Made by a program: the position numbers and the translations under genes. From NCBI GenBank assembly GCA_029051445.1, contig JAIDKP010000401.1, positions 1 through 5,486 of the forward strand: a DNA stretch of 5,486 nt, in the 5' to 3' direction. Shown here piece by piece: positions 1 to 5,306 of the stretch; position 1 is the first letter of the stretch; each line of letters begins with the position of its first letter. This DNA comes from Muribaculaceae bacterium (GTDB lineage: Bacteria > Bacteroidota > Bacteroidia > Bacteroidales > Muribaculaceae). Below the pieces are notes generated by a model. That model searched no databases, was not told the DNA's origin, and saw only the letters and a list, made by a program, of their open reading frames with translations.

Positions 1-321
1 CATGAGCAGAGTTCCTGCTCCGACATAGCCGGTAAAAAGTATGAAAAAGGCAAAAAAACAGATTGTCAGCACTCGTTTTCGGTCAAATGTGTCGACGACA
101 AAACCGCTGAACGGGCGTATCAGCAGAGTGGCGATGACATATCCCGACAACACGACTCCGATCATATCCTTGTCGGCATGAAACTGCTCGTCGAGATACA
201 ACGGAAGCAAAGGAGTGAGAAGATAGAACGCAAAAAACAGCAGGAAATTGCACATCATCACCTTGATGTATTCCTTGTTCCAGAGTTTGCGGGATACCGC
301 TATGTCTTCAACTTTCTGCAT
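1..321 (-). CDS. MFS transporter, N-terminal part (runs off left edge)
   Basis: This is the first 107 residues of a major facilitator superfamily inner-membrane transporter; the rest lies outside the window. The start is the ATG at 321-319, followed by a short cytoplasmic tail (MQKVEDIAVSRKLWNKEYIK). Three hydrophobic segments follow at about residues 19-43, 52-71 and 84-105. The loop between the second and third carries the MFS motif A (RPFSGFVVDTFDRKR, residues 69-83, with G73, D77, D80 and R81), which is the main diagnostic. No Shine-Dalgarno is visible, as is usual in Bacteroidota. The substrate cannot be told from this half; it could be a drug or sugar exporter. It follows a GH43 gene on the same strand, but hairpins and a promoter candidate lie between them, so it is probably transcribed separately. 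Confidence 0.85.
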   Translation of the reverse strand, partial: MQKVEDIAVSRKLWNKEYIKVMMCNFLLFFAFYLLTPLLPLYLDEQFHADKDMIGVVLSGYVIATLLIRPFSGFVVDTFDRKRVLTICFFAFFILFTGYVGAGTLLM

Positions 322-375
322 ATATCTACATCTTATGCGATCGGCAATATTTGTGACAATTTTTTTTTACACCGG

Positions 376-410
376 CAAATTTACTCCAAAAATCCCATAT
401 TGCGGCACAA
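376..410 (-). promoter_or_regulatory. Candidate Bacteroidota promoter for the MFS gene
   Basis: On the minus strand, TAAATTTG (383-376) matches the Bacteroidota -7 consensus TAnnTTTG exactly. It lies 54 bp before the MFS start codon. The best -33 candidate is a TTG at 410-408, 24 bp upstream, which is a little longer than the usual spacing of about 19-21, so the match is good for -7 and weak for -33. The same -7 octamer is used in the rho promoter in this window. Confidence 0.5.
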
Positions 411-438
411 TCGCCGATCGGGTGACTGCCGCATATAT
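397..438. repeat. Inverted repeat with central palindrome between GH43 and the MFS gene
   Basis: TGCGGCA (401-407) and TGCCGCA (427-433) form a perfect 7-bp inverted repeat. It can be extended by ATAT/ATAT if T434 is bulged. The 19-nt loop contains the 8-bp palindrome CCGATCGG (414-421). The element overlaps the candidate -33 region of the MFS promoter. It could be an operator, or a second RNA hairpin behind GH43, since on the minus strand it is followed after about ten bases by a run of five T. Confidence 0.45.
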
Positions 439-468
439 TTAGGGCGTGTGACAACACACACGCCCTAA
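439..468 (-). terminator. Hairpin terminator candidate after GH43
   Basis: TTAGGGCGTGTG (439-450) and its exact complement CACACGCCCTAA (457-468) form a 12-bp stem with a 6-nt loop. It starts 21 bp after the GH43 stop codon. No T-run follows directly on the minus strand (ATATATGC follows), so it is not a textbook intrinsic terminator. Its position still fits transcript-end formation or 3'-end protection of the GH43 mRNA. Confidence 0.6.
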
Positions 469-489
469 GCCTTTTACACAATCCCGCTT

Positions 490-1458
490 TCAGCTCTTCA
501 TTCTCAGTCCGTCGCCGGTATCTTCGATGTCAAATATTCTGGCACGTTCCATTCCTGCAGGGGAGTTGGGCACATGTATCACCAAATGCAGACCGCCGTC
601 AAAATCTTTGAAAAGCATGCCGTGCCCGCCGTTACGGTTGAAAAGAGGCTCGTCGTTCTGTCGCCATGGACCGAGTATTTTTCCTGTAGCCGACTCGGCG
701 ACACCGATCGCATATTCTCCATTCATGAAACTCGACCAAATCATCAGTAATTTTCCGTTCTTTGTGCGGTACAGATAGCAGCCGTCGGTGACATAGTTGC
801 CGCCGTCTGATCCGGTCGACCATTTTGCTGCCGATGCATTGAAAAGCTTTATCGGTGCTCCCACCGGCTCCGACAGATCGTCGGAAAGCCTGACCACTTT
901 CATCGTTCCATCGGTCACCTGCACCCATTCATGGCAATATATCATGTAAGGCACGCCGTCCTCTACCCACAGAGTTCCGTCGAGAGCCATCTCATCAATA
1001 GGGGTGGCGGGCATACGGTTCATTGCCTCAAAAGGTCCTTCCGGTGAATCTGCGCGAAATATCTGGGTGCCGCGGTAGGTATATGCGGGCCAGTCCTTTT
1101 TAGGCCCTTTCCACACGATATCACTGTTTACTGTGGCGAAAAGATAATATTTGCCTTTGTATTCATGTACCTCGGGTGCCCATATATTGCCTGTGATCCA
1201 GTTGTCGGCAGGAATTTCACACACCTGAAACGGGCCGTCCCATGTTTTCAGGTCGCGGCTCCTGTAGACGGAAACGCCGCCACGCACACTTCCGTCATCA
1301 GCAGTTACTGATTTTGAACTGTACATGTAGTAATTGCCTGAAGTCTTGTCGGCGAGTATGAATGGATCACGTATATATATGTCCTCGATTGGTGTGGAGG
1401 CTATGGCATGACCAATGCATACCGAAAACAAAAGAAGCAGTAAGTTGATTTTTTTCAT
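490..1458 (-). CDS. Secreted glycoside hydrolase family 43 protein
   Basis: A 322-aa single-domain five-bladed beta-propeller hydrolase, expected to cleave alpha-L-arabinofuranosyl or beta-xylosyl linkages in plant or host-derived polysaccharide. Residues 1-20 are a type I signal peptide (MKK, a Leu-rich core, then AIA before S21) with no lipobox, so the enzyme is probably periplasmic. GH43 marks in order: RDPFIL (29-34) with the general-base Asp31; WAPEV (93-97); LDGTLWVEDG (159-168) with Asp160, the expected pKa-modulating residue; YCHEW (174-178); VTDG (223-226) before the strand YLYRTKNGKLLMIWSSF; and GGHGM (277-281). The general-acid Glu of classical GH43 enzymes (EGP motif) is Asp225 here, so Glu177 may take that role; this is inference. 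It starts 33 bp after the PH-domain gene and is probably co-transcribed with it. No SusC/SusD pair is in view, so the polysaccharide target is unknown. Confidence 0.88.
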   Translation of the reverse strand: MKKINLLLLLFSVCIGHAIASTPIEDIYIRDPFILADKTSGNYYMYSSKSVTADDGSVRGGVSVYRSRDLKTWDGPFQVCEIPADNWITGNIWAPEVHEYKGKYYLFATVNSDIVWKGPKKDWPAYTYRGTQIFRADSPEGPFEAMNRMPATPIDEMALDGTLWVEDGVPYMIYCHEWVQVTDGTMKVVRLSDDLSEPVGAPIKLFNASAAKWSTGSDGGNYVTDGCYLYRTKNGKLLMIWSSFMNGEYAIGVAESATGKILGPWRQNDEPLFNRNGGHGMLFKDFDGGLHLVIHVPNSPAGMERARIFDIEDTGDGLRMKS

Positions 1459-1491
1459 ATATTGCTGGTAATATTGATTGGTTTTATTCGG

Positions 1492-2016
1492 TTATCGTTC
1501 AGTTTTGTCAACATGGTGTGGCTCACTCTGGTGCGATATGCCGTCCATGATGCATTTCACTATGACTTCCGGCTGATTGCAGCTGATTACATATTTACGT
1601 CCTGATTTAAGCTCGATCAGGAATGTATCTTTCCATTTGCCGATATAAGCGAAATACCGGCCGATCTCGCGGTTGTGATACCAGCCGTAATACCCGAAAA
1701 AGCCGGCGCTCCCCGAGACACGCACATCCATTGTCGACTGAAAGAGTCTGACTTTGGCGATATCGCTTATAGCGATGCGCTTAGGGGTGAGCAGACGCCT
1801 TATTGTCACATAGCGGCAGTCGACGCTGACGGCCACCGGACTGTAGTAAAACGCACTGAGCACGACAATACCGATGCATGTGAACATGATGACCGGAATG
1901 TGTGTGTTTCCGGGAACCAATGATGCGCCTGCAAATATGAGGCATATCGCCACGGTCACTATTGTGACATAGCGGCTCCATGCTATTCGGCGCGTTACTT
2001 TTGAGATGTTGCTCAT
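1492..2016 (-). CDS. Membrane-anchored bacterial PH-like domain protein
   Basis: A 174-aa protein with two predicted transmembrane helices (about residues 15-34 and 39-58) forming a hairpin, followed by a cytosolic domain of about 100 residues. The domain begins with a beta-rich segment (VAVSVDCRYVTIRRLL, 61-76) and an IAISDIAKV strand. It contains an aromatic, Gly-rich stretch (SGSAGFFGYYGWYHNREIGR, 101-120) and ends KSGRKYVISCNQPEVIV (137-153). This layout resembles the small PH-domain-containing membrane proteins common in Bacteroidota, whose function is unknown. The ATG at 2016 is preferred over an in-frame TTG at 2055, because the TTG lies inside the stem of the preceding terminator hairpin and would add a low-complexity Tyr/Asn tail. 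It sits between rho and GH43; no promoter matching TAnnTTTG was found upstream. Confidence 0.7.
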   Translation of the reverse strand: MSNISKVTRRIAWSRYVTIVTVAICLIFAGASLVPGNTHIPVIMFTCIGIVVLSAFYYSPVAVSVDCRYVTIRRLLTPKRIAISDIAKVRLFQSTMDVRVSGSAGFFGYYGWYHNREIGRYFAYIGKWKDTFLIELKSGRKYVISCNQPEVIVKCIMDGISHQSEPHHVDKTER

Positions 2017-2033
2017 GCTGTTATAGTAGTTGT

Positions 2034-2084
2034 AATAATAAAAATGCTTCCGCAAGTTACTTAAAAAAAGTAGACCGCGGAAGC
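2034..2084 (-). terminator. Intrinsic terminator of rho, large loop
   Basis: On the minus strand GCTTCCGC (2084-2077) pairs perfectly with GCGGAAGC (2053-2046), and is followed at once by the T-rich tract ATTTTTATTATT (2045-2034). The 23-nt loop holds a second small stem, TACTT/AAGTA around five T. It lies 31 bp beyond the rho stop codon and ends 17 bp before the next gene's ATG. Confidence 0.65.
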
Positions 2085-2095
2085 GAAATTGGCCA

Positions 2096-2115
2096 TTCGG
2101 GATTATAAATCCGAA
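2096..2115. repeat. Short hairpin directly after the rho stop codon
   Basis: TTCGGGATT (2096-2104) and AATCCGAA (2108-2115) form an 8-bp stem with one bulged G and a 3-nt loop, abutting the rho TAA. No T-run follows. Together with the terminator hairpin it makes a two-hairpin 3' end for the rho transcript. Confidence 0.4.
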
Positions 2116-4251
2116 TTATTCGTTCATTGTGCGAAGAAGCTCGTCGTTGTCGGTCGTGCGTTCCATTCTGTCCTTGATAAACTCCATCGCTTCGATCGAG
2201 TTGCGGTCGCTCAGGAAGCGGCGCAATATCCACATGCGGTTCTGTGTCTCAGGGCGCAGAAGCAAGTCGTCGCGACGCGTGCTCGATGCCATGATATCGA
2301 CAGCCGGGAATATGCGCTTGTTCGACAGTTTGCGGTCGAGCTGAAGTTCCATGTTGCCTGTTCCCTTGAACTCCTCAAAGATCACTTCATCCATCTTTGA
2401 GCTGGTCTCGGTGAGAGCTGTGGCGATGATCGTGAGCGAGCCGCCGTTTTCGATGTTGCGGGCTGCGCCGAAGAAGCGTTTGGGTTTCTGGAGGGCATTG
2501 GCATCCACACCGCCTGAGAGGATCTTGCTTGATGTGGGAGTGACTGTGTTGTAGGCTCGTGCCAGACGTGTGATCGAGTCGAGCAGTATCACTACATCGT
2601 GACCGCATTCGACCATGCGCTTGGCTTTTTCAAGTACGATATTCGCGATGCGCACATGGCGGTCTGCCGGCTCGTCGAAGGTCGATGATATCACCTCGGC
2701 GTTTACGCTGCGTATCATGTCGGTGACCTCCTCAGGGCGCTCGTCGATGAGCAGTATCATGATGTAGGTCTCCGGATGATTCTCGGCTATTGCGTTTGCG
2801 ATATCCTTGAGAAGTATTGTTTTACCTGTTTTGGGAGGAGCCACGATCAGACCGCGCTGGCCTTTGCCGATAGGCGAGAACATGTCTACGACACGTGTAG
2901 AGATATTGCATGTGCGTCCGCTTGTCAGATCAAACTTCTCGTCTGGGAAAAGCGGTGTGAGATGTTCAAACGGGACGCGGTCGCGTATGTACTCCGGAGA
3001 TCTTCCGTTGATGCGGAGCAGACGTGCCATCGGGAAATATTTGTCATTCTCGCGCGGAGCACGCAGTGTGCATTCAACCACATCGCCTGTCTTGATATGT
3101 GCCGAGCGTATCTGCTCGCGGGTCAGGTATACATCGTCGGGCGACGGCATGTAGTTGAAATCGGCCGAACGCAGGAATCCATGTCCTTCGGGCATCACTT
3201 CAAGCACTCCGGAGCATTCGATCAGTCCGTTGAAGTCAAACGGCTGTGCCTGTGGCTGATGTTTGGATCGACGCATTCCCGGCTGTTGATTGCTCGCGCT
3301 TGGTTCCTGTATGGACACCGGAACATCAAGTCGCGCTGCAGCAGGTGCGGGGCTGTTTTTTTGTTCTGTTTCCTTGGGCTTGTTTCCTGCGGAAAAACGT
3401 ACGTTCTCTTTTTTAGGGAAGAATTCTACAAAATCAGAACTCTTGGAAACAGCTGTCTCGGTAGTTTTTTCCGGTGCGGTTTCGATAGGCTTGACGGCTA
3501 CCGGCTCTTTTTTTGTCTCTGTGACCACCGCATCGGCAGTAGGAATTGCCTCGGTTTCGATAACGGTATTTTCAGTGGCGATAACGGGTGCGGCTTCTGT
3601 CGCCGGCACAGCTTCTGTCGCGTTATTGCTGCTGGGTTCAGAAATCTTGGCCGGAGGTGTGGCTTTGCGGCGTGATGCAAGTGTCAGTCCGGAGCTGACG
3701 GTTCTTGCAAGCGTCATTTTCTTTGCGGTAGCCGATGCCGAGTCATTTCTCTTTTCCTCATTTGCACTCTGTGGATTCTCATGCTGCTCGCTGCGGCGCG
3801 GACGGCCACGCTTGCGCTTTTCCACTGCTTGCTCAGGTGTATTGTTCTCTTCCCCGACCGACTTCTGTATTGTTGTCTCTGTGTCGGTCATGCTGTTTTC
3901 TGTTGCCTCGTCTTTTTTAGGCTTGCGGCCGCGCTTTTTAGGCTGCGCATTGTCGGAGGCTTGTGTCTCTATCGGCTCTTCGTTAGAAATTTCCTGCTGA
4001 TTTTTTGGTTTGCGGCCACGTTTTTTGGGCATGGCGGAGTCTTCAGATGCCGATTGTTGCTGTGGCTTGCGTCCACGTCGTTCTTTCTGCTCTCTCTGAG
4101 GGGCGTTGGATGCATAATTTTCGGCCTGAATATCAAGTATCTGATAGATGAGATCCTCCTTTTCTGAAGCCGGCTTTTTTACTCCAAGTTCTTTCGCGAG
4201 AGGCATCAAAGCGTCCAGCTCCTTGTTTTGTAATTCTTCAAGTGTAATCAT
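2116..4251 (-). CDS. rho: Transcription termination factor Rho with long disordered N-terminal insert
   Basis: Hexameric RNA-dependent ATPase/translocase that ends transcription at C-rich rut sites. At 711 aa it is far longer than E. coli Rho (about 420). Layout: Rho_N helical domain (1-45, [20 protein letters not shown]); a low-complexity insert (about 46-338); cold-shock RNA-binding domain (339-415) with the RNP-like EGHGFLRS; ATPase core (420-711). Core motifs: Walker A APPKTGKT (471-478), [13 protein letters not shown] (500-512), Walker B VVILLD (553-558), the Q-loop region [20 protein letters not shown] (578-597), the R-loop EEFKGTGN (626-633) and the SSTRRDD segment (656-662). All key residues are present, so it should be active. 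The ATG at 4251 is chosen because the Rho_N domain starts there; an upstream in-frame TTG at 4329 would add 26 unrelated residues from the leader. It has its own promoter (4446-4477), a leader of about 190 nt and its own terminator. Long insertions in Rho are typical of Bacteroidota. Confidence 0.97.
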   Translation of the reverse strand: MITLEELQNKELDALMPLAKELGVKKPASEKEDLIYQILDIQAENYASNAPQREQKERRGRKPQQQSASEDSAMPKKRGRKPKNQQEISNEEPIETQASDNAQPKKRGRKPKKDEATENSMTDTETTIQKSVGEENNTPEQAVEKRKRGRPRRSEQHENPQSANEEKRNDSASATAKKMTLARTVSSGLTLASRRKATPPAKISEPSSNNATEAVPATEAAPVIATENTVIETEAIPTADAVVTETKKEPVAVKPIETAPEKTTETAVSKSSDFVEFFPKKENVRFSAGNKPKETEQKNSPAPAAARLDVPVSIQEPSASNQQPGMRRSKHQPQAQPFDFNGLIECSGVLEVMPEGHGFLRSADFNYMPSPDDVYLTREQIRSAHIKTGDVVECTLRAPRENDKYFPMARLLRINGRSPEYIRDRVPFEHLTPLFPDEKFDLTSGRTCNISTRVVDMFSPIGKGQRGLIVAPPKTGKTILLKDIANAIAENHPETYIMILLIDERPEEVTDMIRSVNAEVISSTFDEPADRHVRIANIVLEKAKRMVECGHDVVILLDSITRLARAYNTVTPTSSKILSGGVDANALQKPKRFFGAARNIENGGSLTIIATALTETSSKMDEVIFEEFKGTGNMELQLDRKLSNKRIFPAVDIMASSTRRDDLLLRPETQNRMWILRRFLSDRNSIEAMEFIKDRMERTTDNDELLRTMNE
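3793..4080 (-). repeat. Four AT-hook-like RGR motifs in the Rho insert
   Basis: Within the rho reading frame, four basic motifs recur: RRGRKP (residues 58-63), KKRGRKPK (76-83), KKRGRKPKK (105-113) and KRKRGRPRR (145-153). Each carries the RGR core followed by KP or PR that marks AT-hooks. The cores are 19, 29 and 41 residues apart, with acidic and polar linkers of Gln, Asn, Ser and Glu between them. They probably contact nucleic acid; that role is inferred. Confidence 0.8.
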
Positions 4252-4440
4252 GCGTTTTATCTTGCTTGTAGACGCACTAATAAATAGAAATAAATTTTGT
4301 AAGTGATTTTCCCGAGGGATCTGATGCAAAACATTGGATAATAGATCCCGGCGATATAATTAATGCCTTGGGCAATGACGCTTTTTCGGGATGGTGGGAG
4401 ATGGCCTTGGGCCTATAGAGCGTTATTCTCAACGCTTTCC
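4252..4440 (-). promoter_or_regulatory. Structured 5' leader of rho, candidate autoregulatory region
   Basis: Non-coding leader of about 190 nt between the rho promoter and ATG. In transcript order it holds: a 6-bp hairpin AGCGTT/AACGCT with a 6-nt loop (4436-4419) almost at the 5' end; a mini-hairpin GGCC-CAA-GGCC (4413-4403); a C-rich, G-poor tract CCATCTCCCACCATCCCG (4404-4387), 11 C and 1 G in 18; a second mini-hairpin TGCC-CAA-GGCA (4374-4364) sharing the 9-mer GCCCAAGGC with the first; and a 7-bp stem GGGATCT/AGATCCC with a 20-nt loop (4349-4316). The last 60 nt are AT-rich and open. E. coli rho is autoregulated by Rho-dependent termination in its leader; a similar role here is inferred from layout only. 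Confidence 0.5.
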
Positions 4441-4445
4441 GTGTA

Positions 4446-4477
4446 CAAATTTAAATAATTATTTTATTTAAGCAAAA
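4446..4477 (-). promoter_or_regulatory. Bacteroidota-type promoter of rho
   Basis: On the minus strand TTTTG (4477-4473) is followed after exactly 19 bp by TAAATTTG (4453-4446), a full match to the TTTG / TAnnTTTG (-33/-7) promoter read by the Bacteroidota primary sigma factor. The spacer is strongly AT-rich. Transcription should begin near 4437-4442, just before the first leader hairpin. Confidence 0.8.
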
Positions 4478-4508
4478 TTTATTCAATAAAACATATGAAA
4501 ATGATCTG

Positions 4509-4532
4509 AAAGCCATTGTCAAAGCCATTGTC
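4509..4532. repeat. Perfect 12-bp tandem duplication
   Basis: AAAGCCATTGTC occurs twice without a gap (4509-4520 and 4521-4532), about 32 bp upstream of the rho -33 element. It is probably a replication-slippage duplication. An upstream regulatory role is possible but unsupported. Confidence 0.75.
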
Positions 4533-4564
4533 ATCACACCTGTCTGCGCTACGTTGCGTGTGCC

Positions 4565-4584
4565 TGGAGTGGGGTGGGGCCGCG
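4565..4584 (-). other. C-rich tract downstream of the FKBP gene
   Basis: Read on the minus strand this stretch is CGGCCCCACCCCACTCCAGG, very rich in C. It lies about 40 bp beyond the FKBP terminator and upstream of the rho promoter. The rest of the 4478-4625 interval shows no gene, RNA gene or promoter match. The tract could serve as a backup rut site for transcripts escaping the FKBP terminator; this is inference. Confidence 0.3.
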
Positions 4585-4625
4585 TTTTGTCCCGGATGTA
4601 GTCTGTGTTTTTGTGTAGTGTCTTG

Positions 4626-4679
4626 AAAAACAGAGCCCCGCATGTCGTGTATGAATTTGACTCACCGAAACATGCGGGG
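4626..4679 (-). terminator. Intrinsic terminator of the FKBP gene, large loop
   Basis: On the minus strand CCCCGCATGT (4679-4670) pairs perfectly with ACATGCGGGG (4645-4636). The loop is 24 nt, and a run of five T follows after CTCTG (4630-4626). It begins 21 bp past the FKBP stop codon and separates this gene from the rho promoter. Confidence 0.75.
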
Positions 4680-4700
4680 ACTGCTATGATATTTTGGGGC

Positions 4701-5270
4701 TTAATGGCAGCAGCCGTCCTGACAGCCTCCGCTGCAGTGTTCGTCGGAGCAACCGCCGTCGTGGCAGCCGCATCCGCAGCTGTGAGCCGGCTGAAGTTCC
4801 TCCTGTGTCGCATCGCGCACGACTGTCACTTTGCCTTTGAATCTTACTTCTTTGCCGGCAAGAGGATGATTGAAGTCCATCTTCACTTTCTGGGCTCCGA
4901 CTTCCTCAACGACTCCGCTCACACGAAATCCGTCGGCTGTCATCATGGGAACTACAGCTCCTTTCTTGATGTGTTCTTCGTCAAACTTGCCGTCGATTTC
5001 AAAAACCTCACGGTCAAGTTCTACGACCTGTTCCGGGTCATATGGACCGAACGCCTCTTCTGCGCTGACTTTCACATCAAACTCTCCATCCTGCTCCAGG
5101 CCGTCAAGAGCGCGCTCCAATGGGGCGATCACTCCGCGGGTCACTCCGAACACTATTTTTTCGGGATCAGAAGGATCTACCTGATGTACAAGCTTGTCCT
5201 TGCCGTCGGGCTGAACTTCATAAAGATCATATGTAAGTTCTATATATTTTCCAGGCTGGATCTTTTCCAT
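4701..5270 (-). CDS. SlyD-like FKBP-type peptidyl-prolyl cis-trans isomerase
   Basis: A cytosolic 189-aa folding helper that isomerises X-Pro bonds and acts as a chaperone. The FKBP fold is split as in SlyD: the first part is residues 1-75 (YIELTYDLYEVQPDG, then RGVIAPLERALDGLEQDGEF and AEEAFGPYD). The insert-in-flap chaperone domain occupies about 78-130, and the fold closes with MDFNHPLAGKEVRFKGKVTV (131-150), whose NHPLAG is a SlyD hallmark. The tail (161-189) is packed with 8 Cys (165, 167, 169, 174, 179, 183, 187, 188) and 4 His (163, 170, 178, 189), a metal-binding tail like the nickel-binding tail of E. coli SlyD. No signal peptide is seen. It starts 36 bp after asnS with no promoter match between, so it is probably expressed with asnS, and ends at its own terminator. 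Confidence 0.93.
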   Translation of the reverse strand: MEKIQPGKYIELTYDLYEVQPDGKDKLVHQVDPSDPEKIVFGVTRGVIAPLERALDGLEQDGEFDVKVSAEEAFGPYDPEQVVELDREVFEIDGKFDEEHIKKGAVVPMMTADGFRVSGVVEEVGAQKVKMDFNHPLAGKEVRFKGKVTVVRDATQEELQPAHSCGCGCHDGGCSDEHCSGGCQDGCCH

Positions 5271-5306
5271 AGTTTTAATTCTTATACTTGTCTGATTAAT
5301 GTAGAT

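Noticed and set aside
178..468. Plus-strand frame of 96 codons at the left side
   Set aside because: It is antisense to the MFS gene, whose motif A is clear, and ends in the GH43 hairpin.
632..928. Second minus-strand frame inside GH43
   Set aside because: It overlaps the conserved GH43 frame completely and has no domain features.
2017..2055. TTG start at 2055 for the PH-domain gene
   Set aside because: It would lie in the terminator stem and add a low-complexity Tyr/Asn leader; the ATG at 2016 directly precedes the first membrane helix.
2776..3675. Long open frame of 299 codons on the plus strand opposite rho
   Set aside because: It is antisense to the conserved Rho core and linker, its product is Cys/Arg-rich with no recognisable domain, and no promoter or terminator supports it.
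3290..4000. Plus-strand frame of 236 codons opposite the Rho insert, with Ser/Ala/Val-rich hydrophobic stretches
   Set aside because: The hydrophobic look is the mirror of the Glu/Thr/Ala/Lys-rich low-complexity coding strand; it shows no family features.
4252..4329. TTG start at 4329 for rho
   Set aside because: The extra 26 residues are the translated AT-rich leader, and the Rho_N domain begins at the ATG at 4251.
4451..4534. Possible 27-aa peptide (MTMALTMAF...) as a leader peptide for rho
   Set aside because: It lies upstream of the predicted rho start site and ends inside the -7 box, so it would not be on the rho mRNA; no promoter was found for it.
4571..4579. G-quadruplex on the plus strand (GGGGTGGGG)
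   Set aside because: Only two runs of four G are present with a nearby GG; the four runs of three or more needed for a stable quadruplex are missing.
4451..4813. Minus-strand frame of 120 codons overlapping the FKBP tail and the intergenic region
   Set aside because: Its Ala/Thr-rich first part is the Cys/Gly-rich FKBP tail read in another frame, and it runs through the FKBP terminator and the rho promoter.
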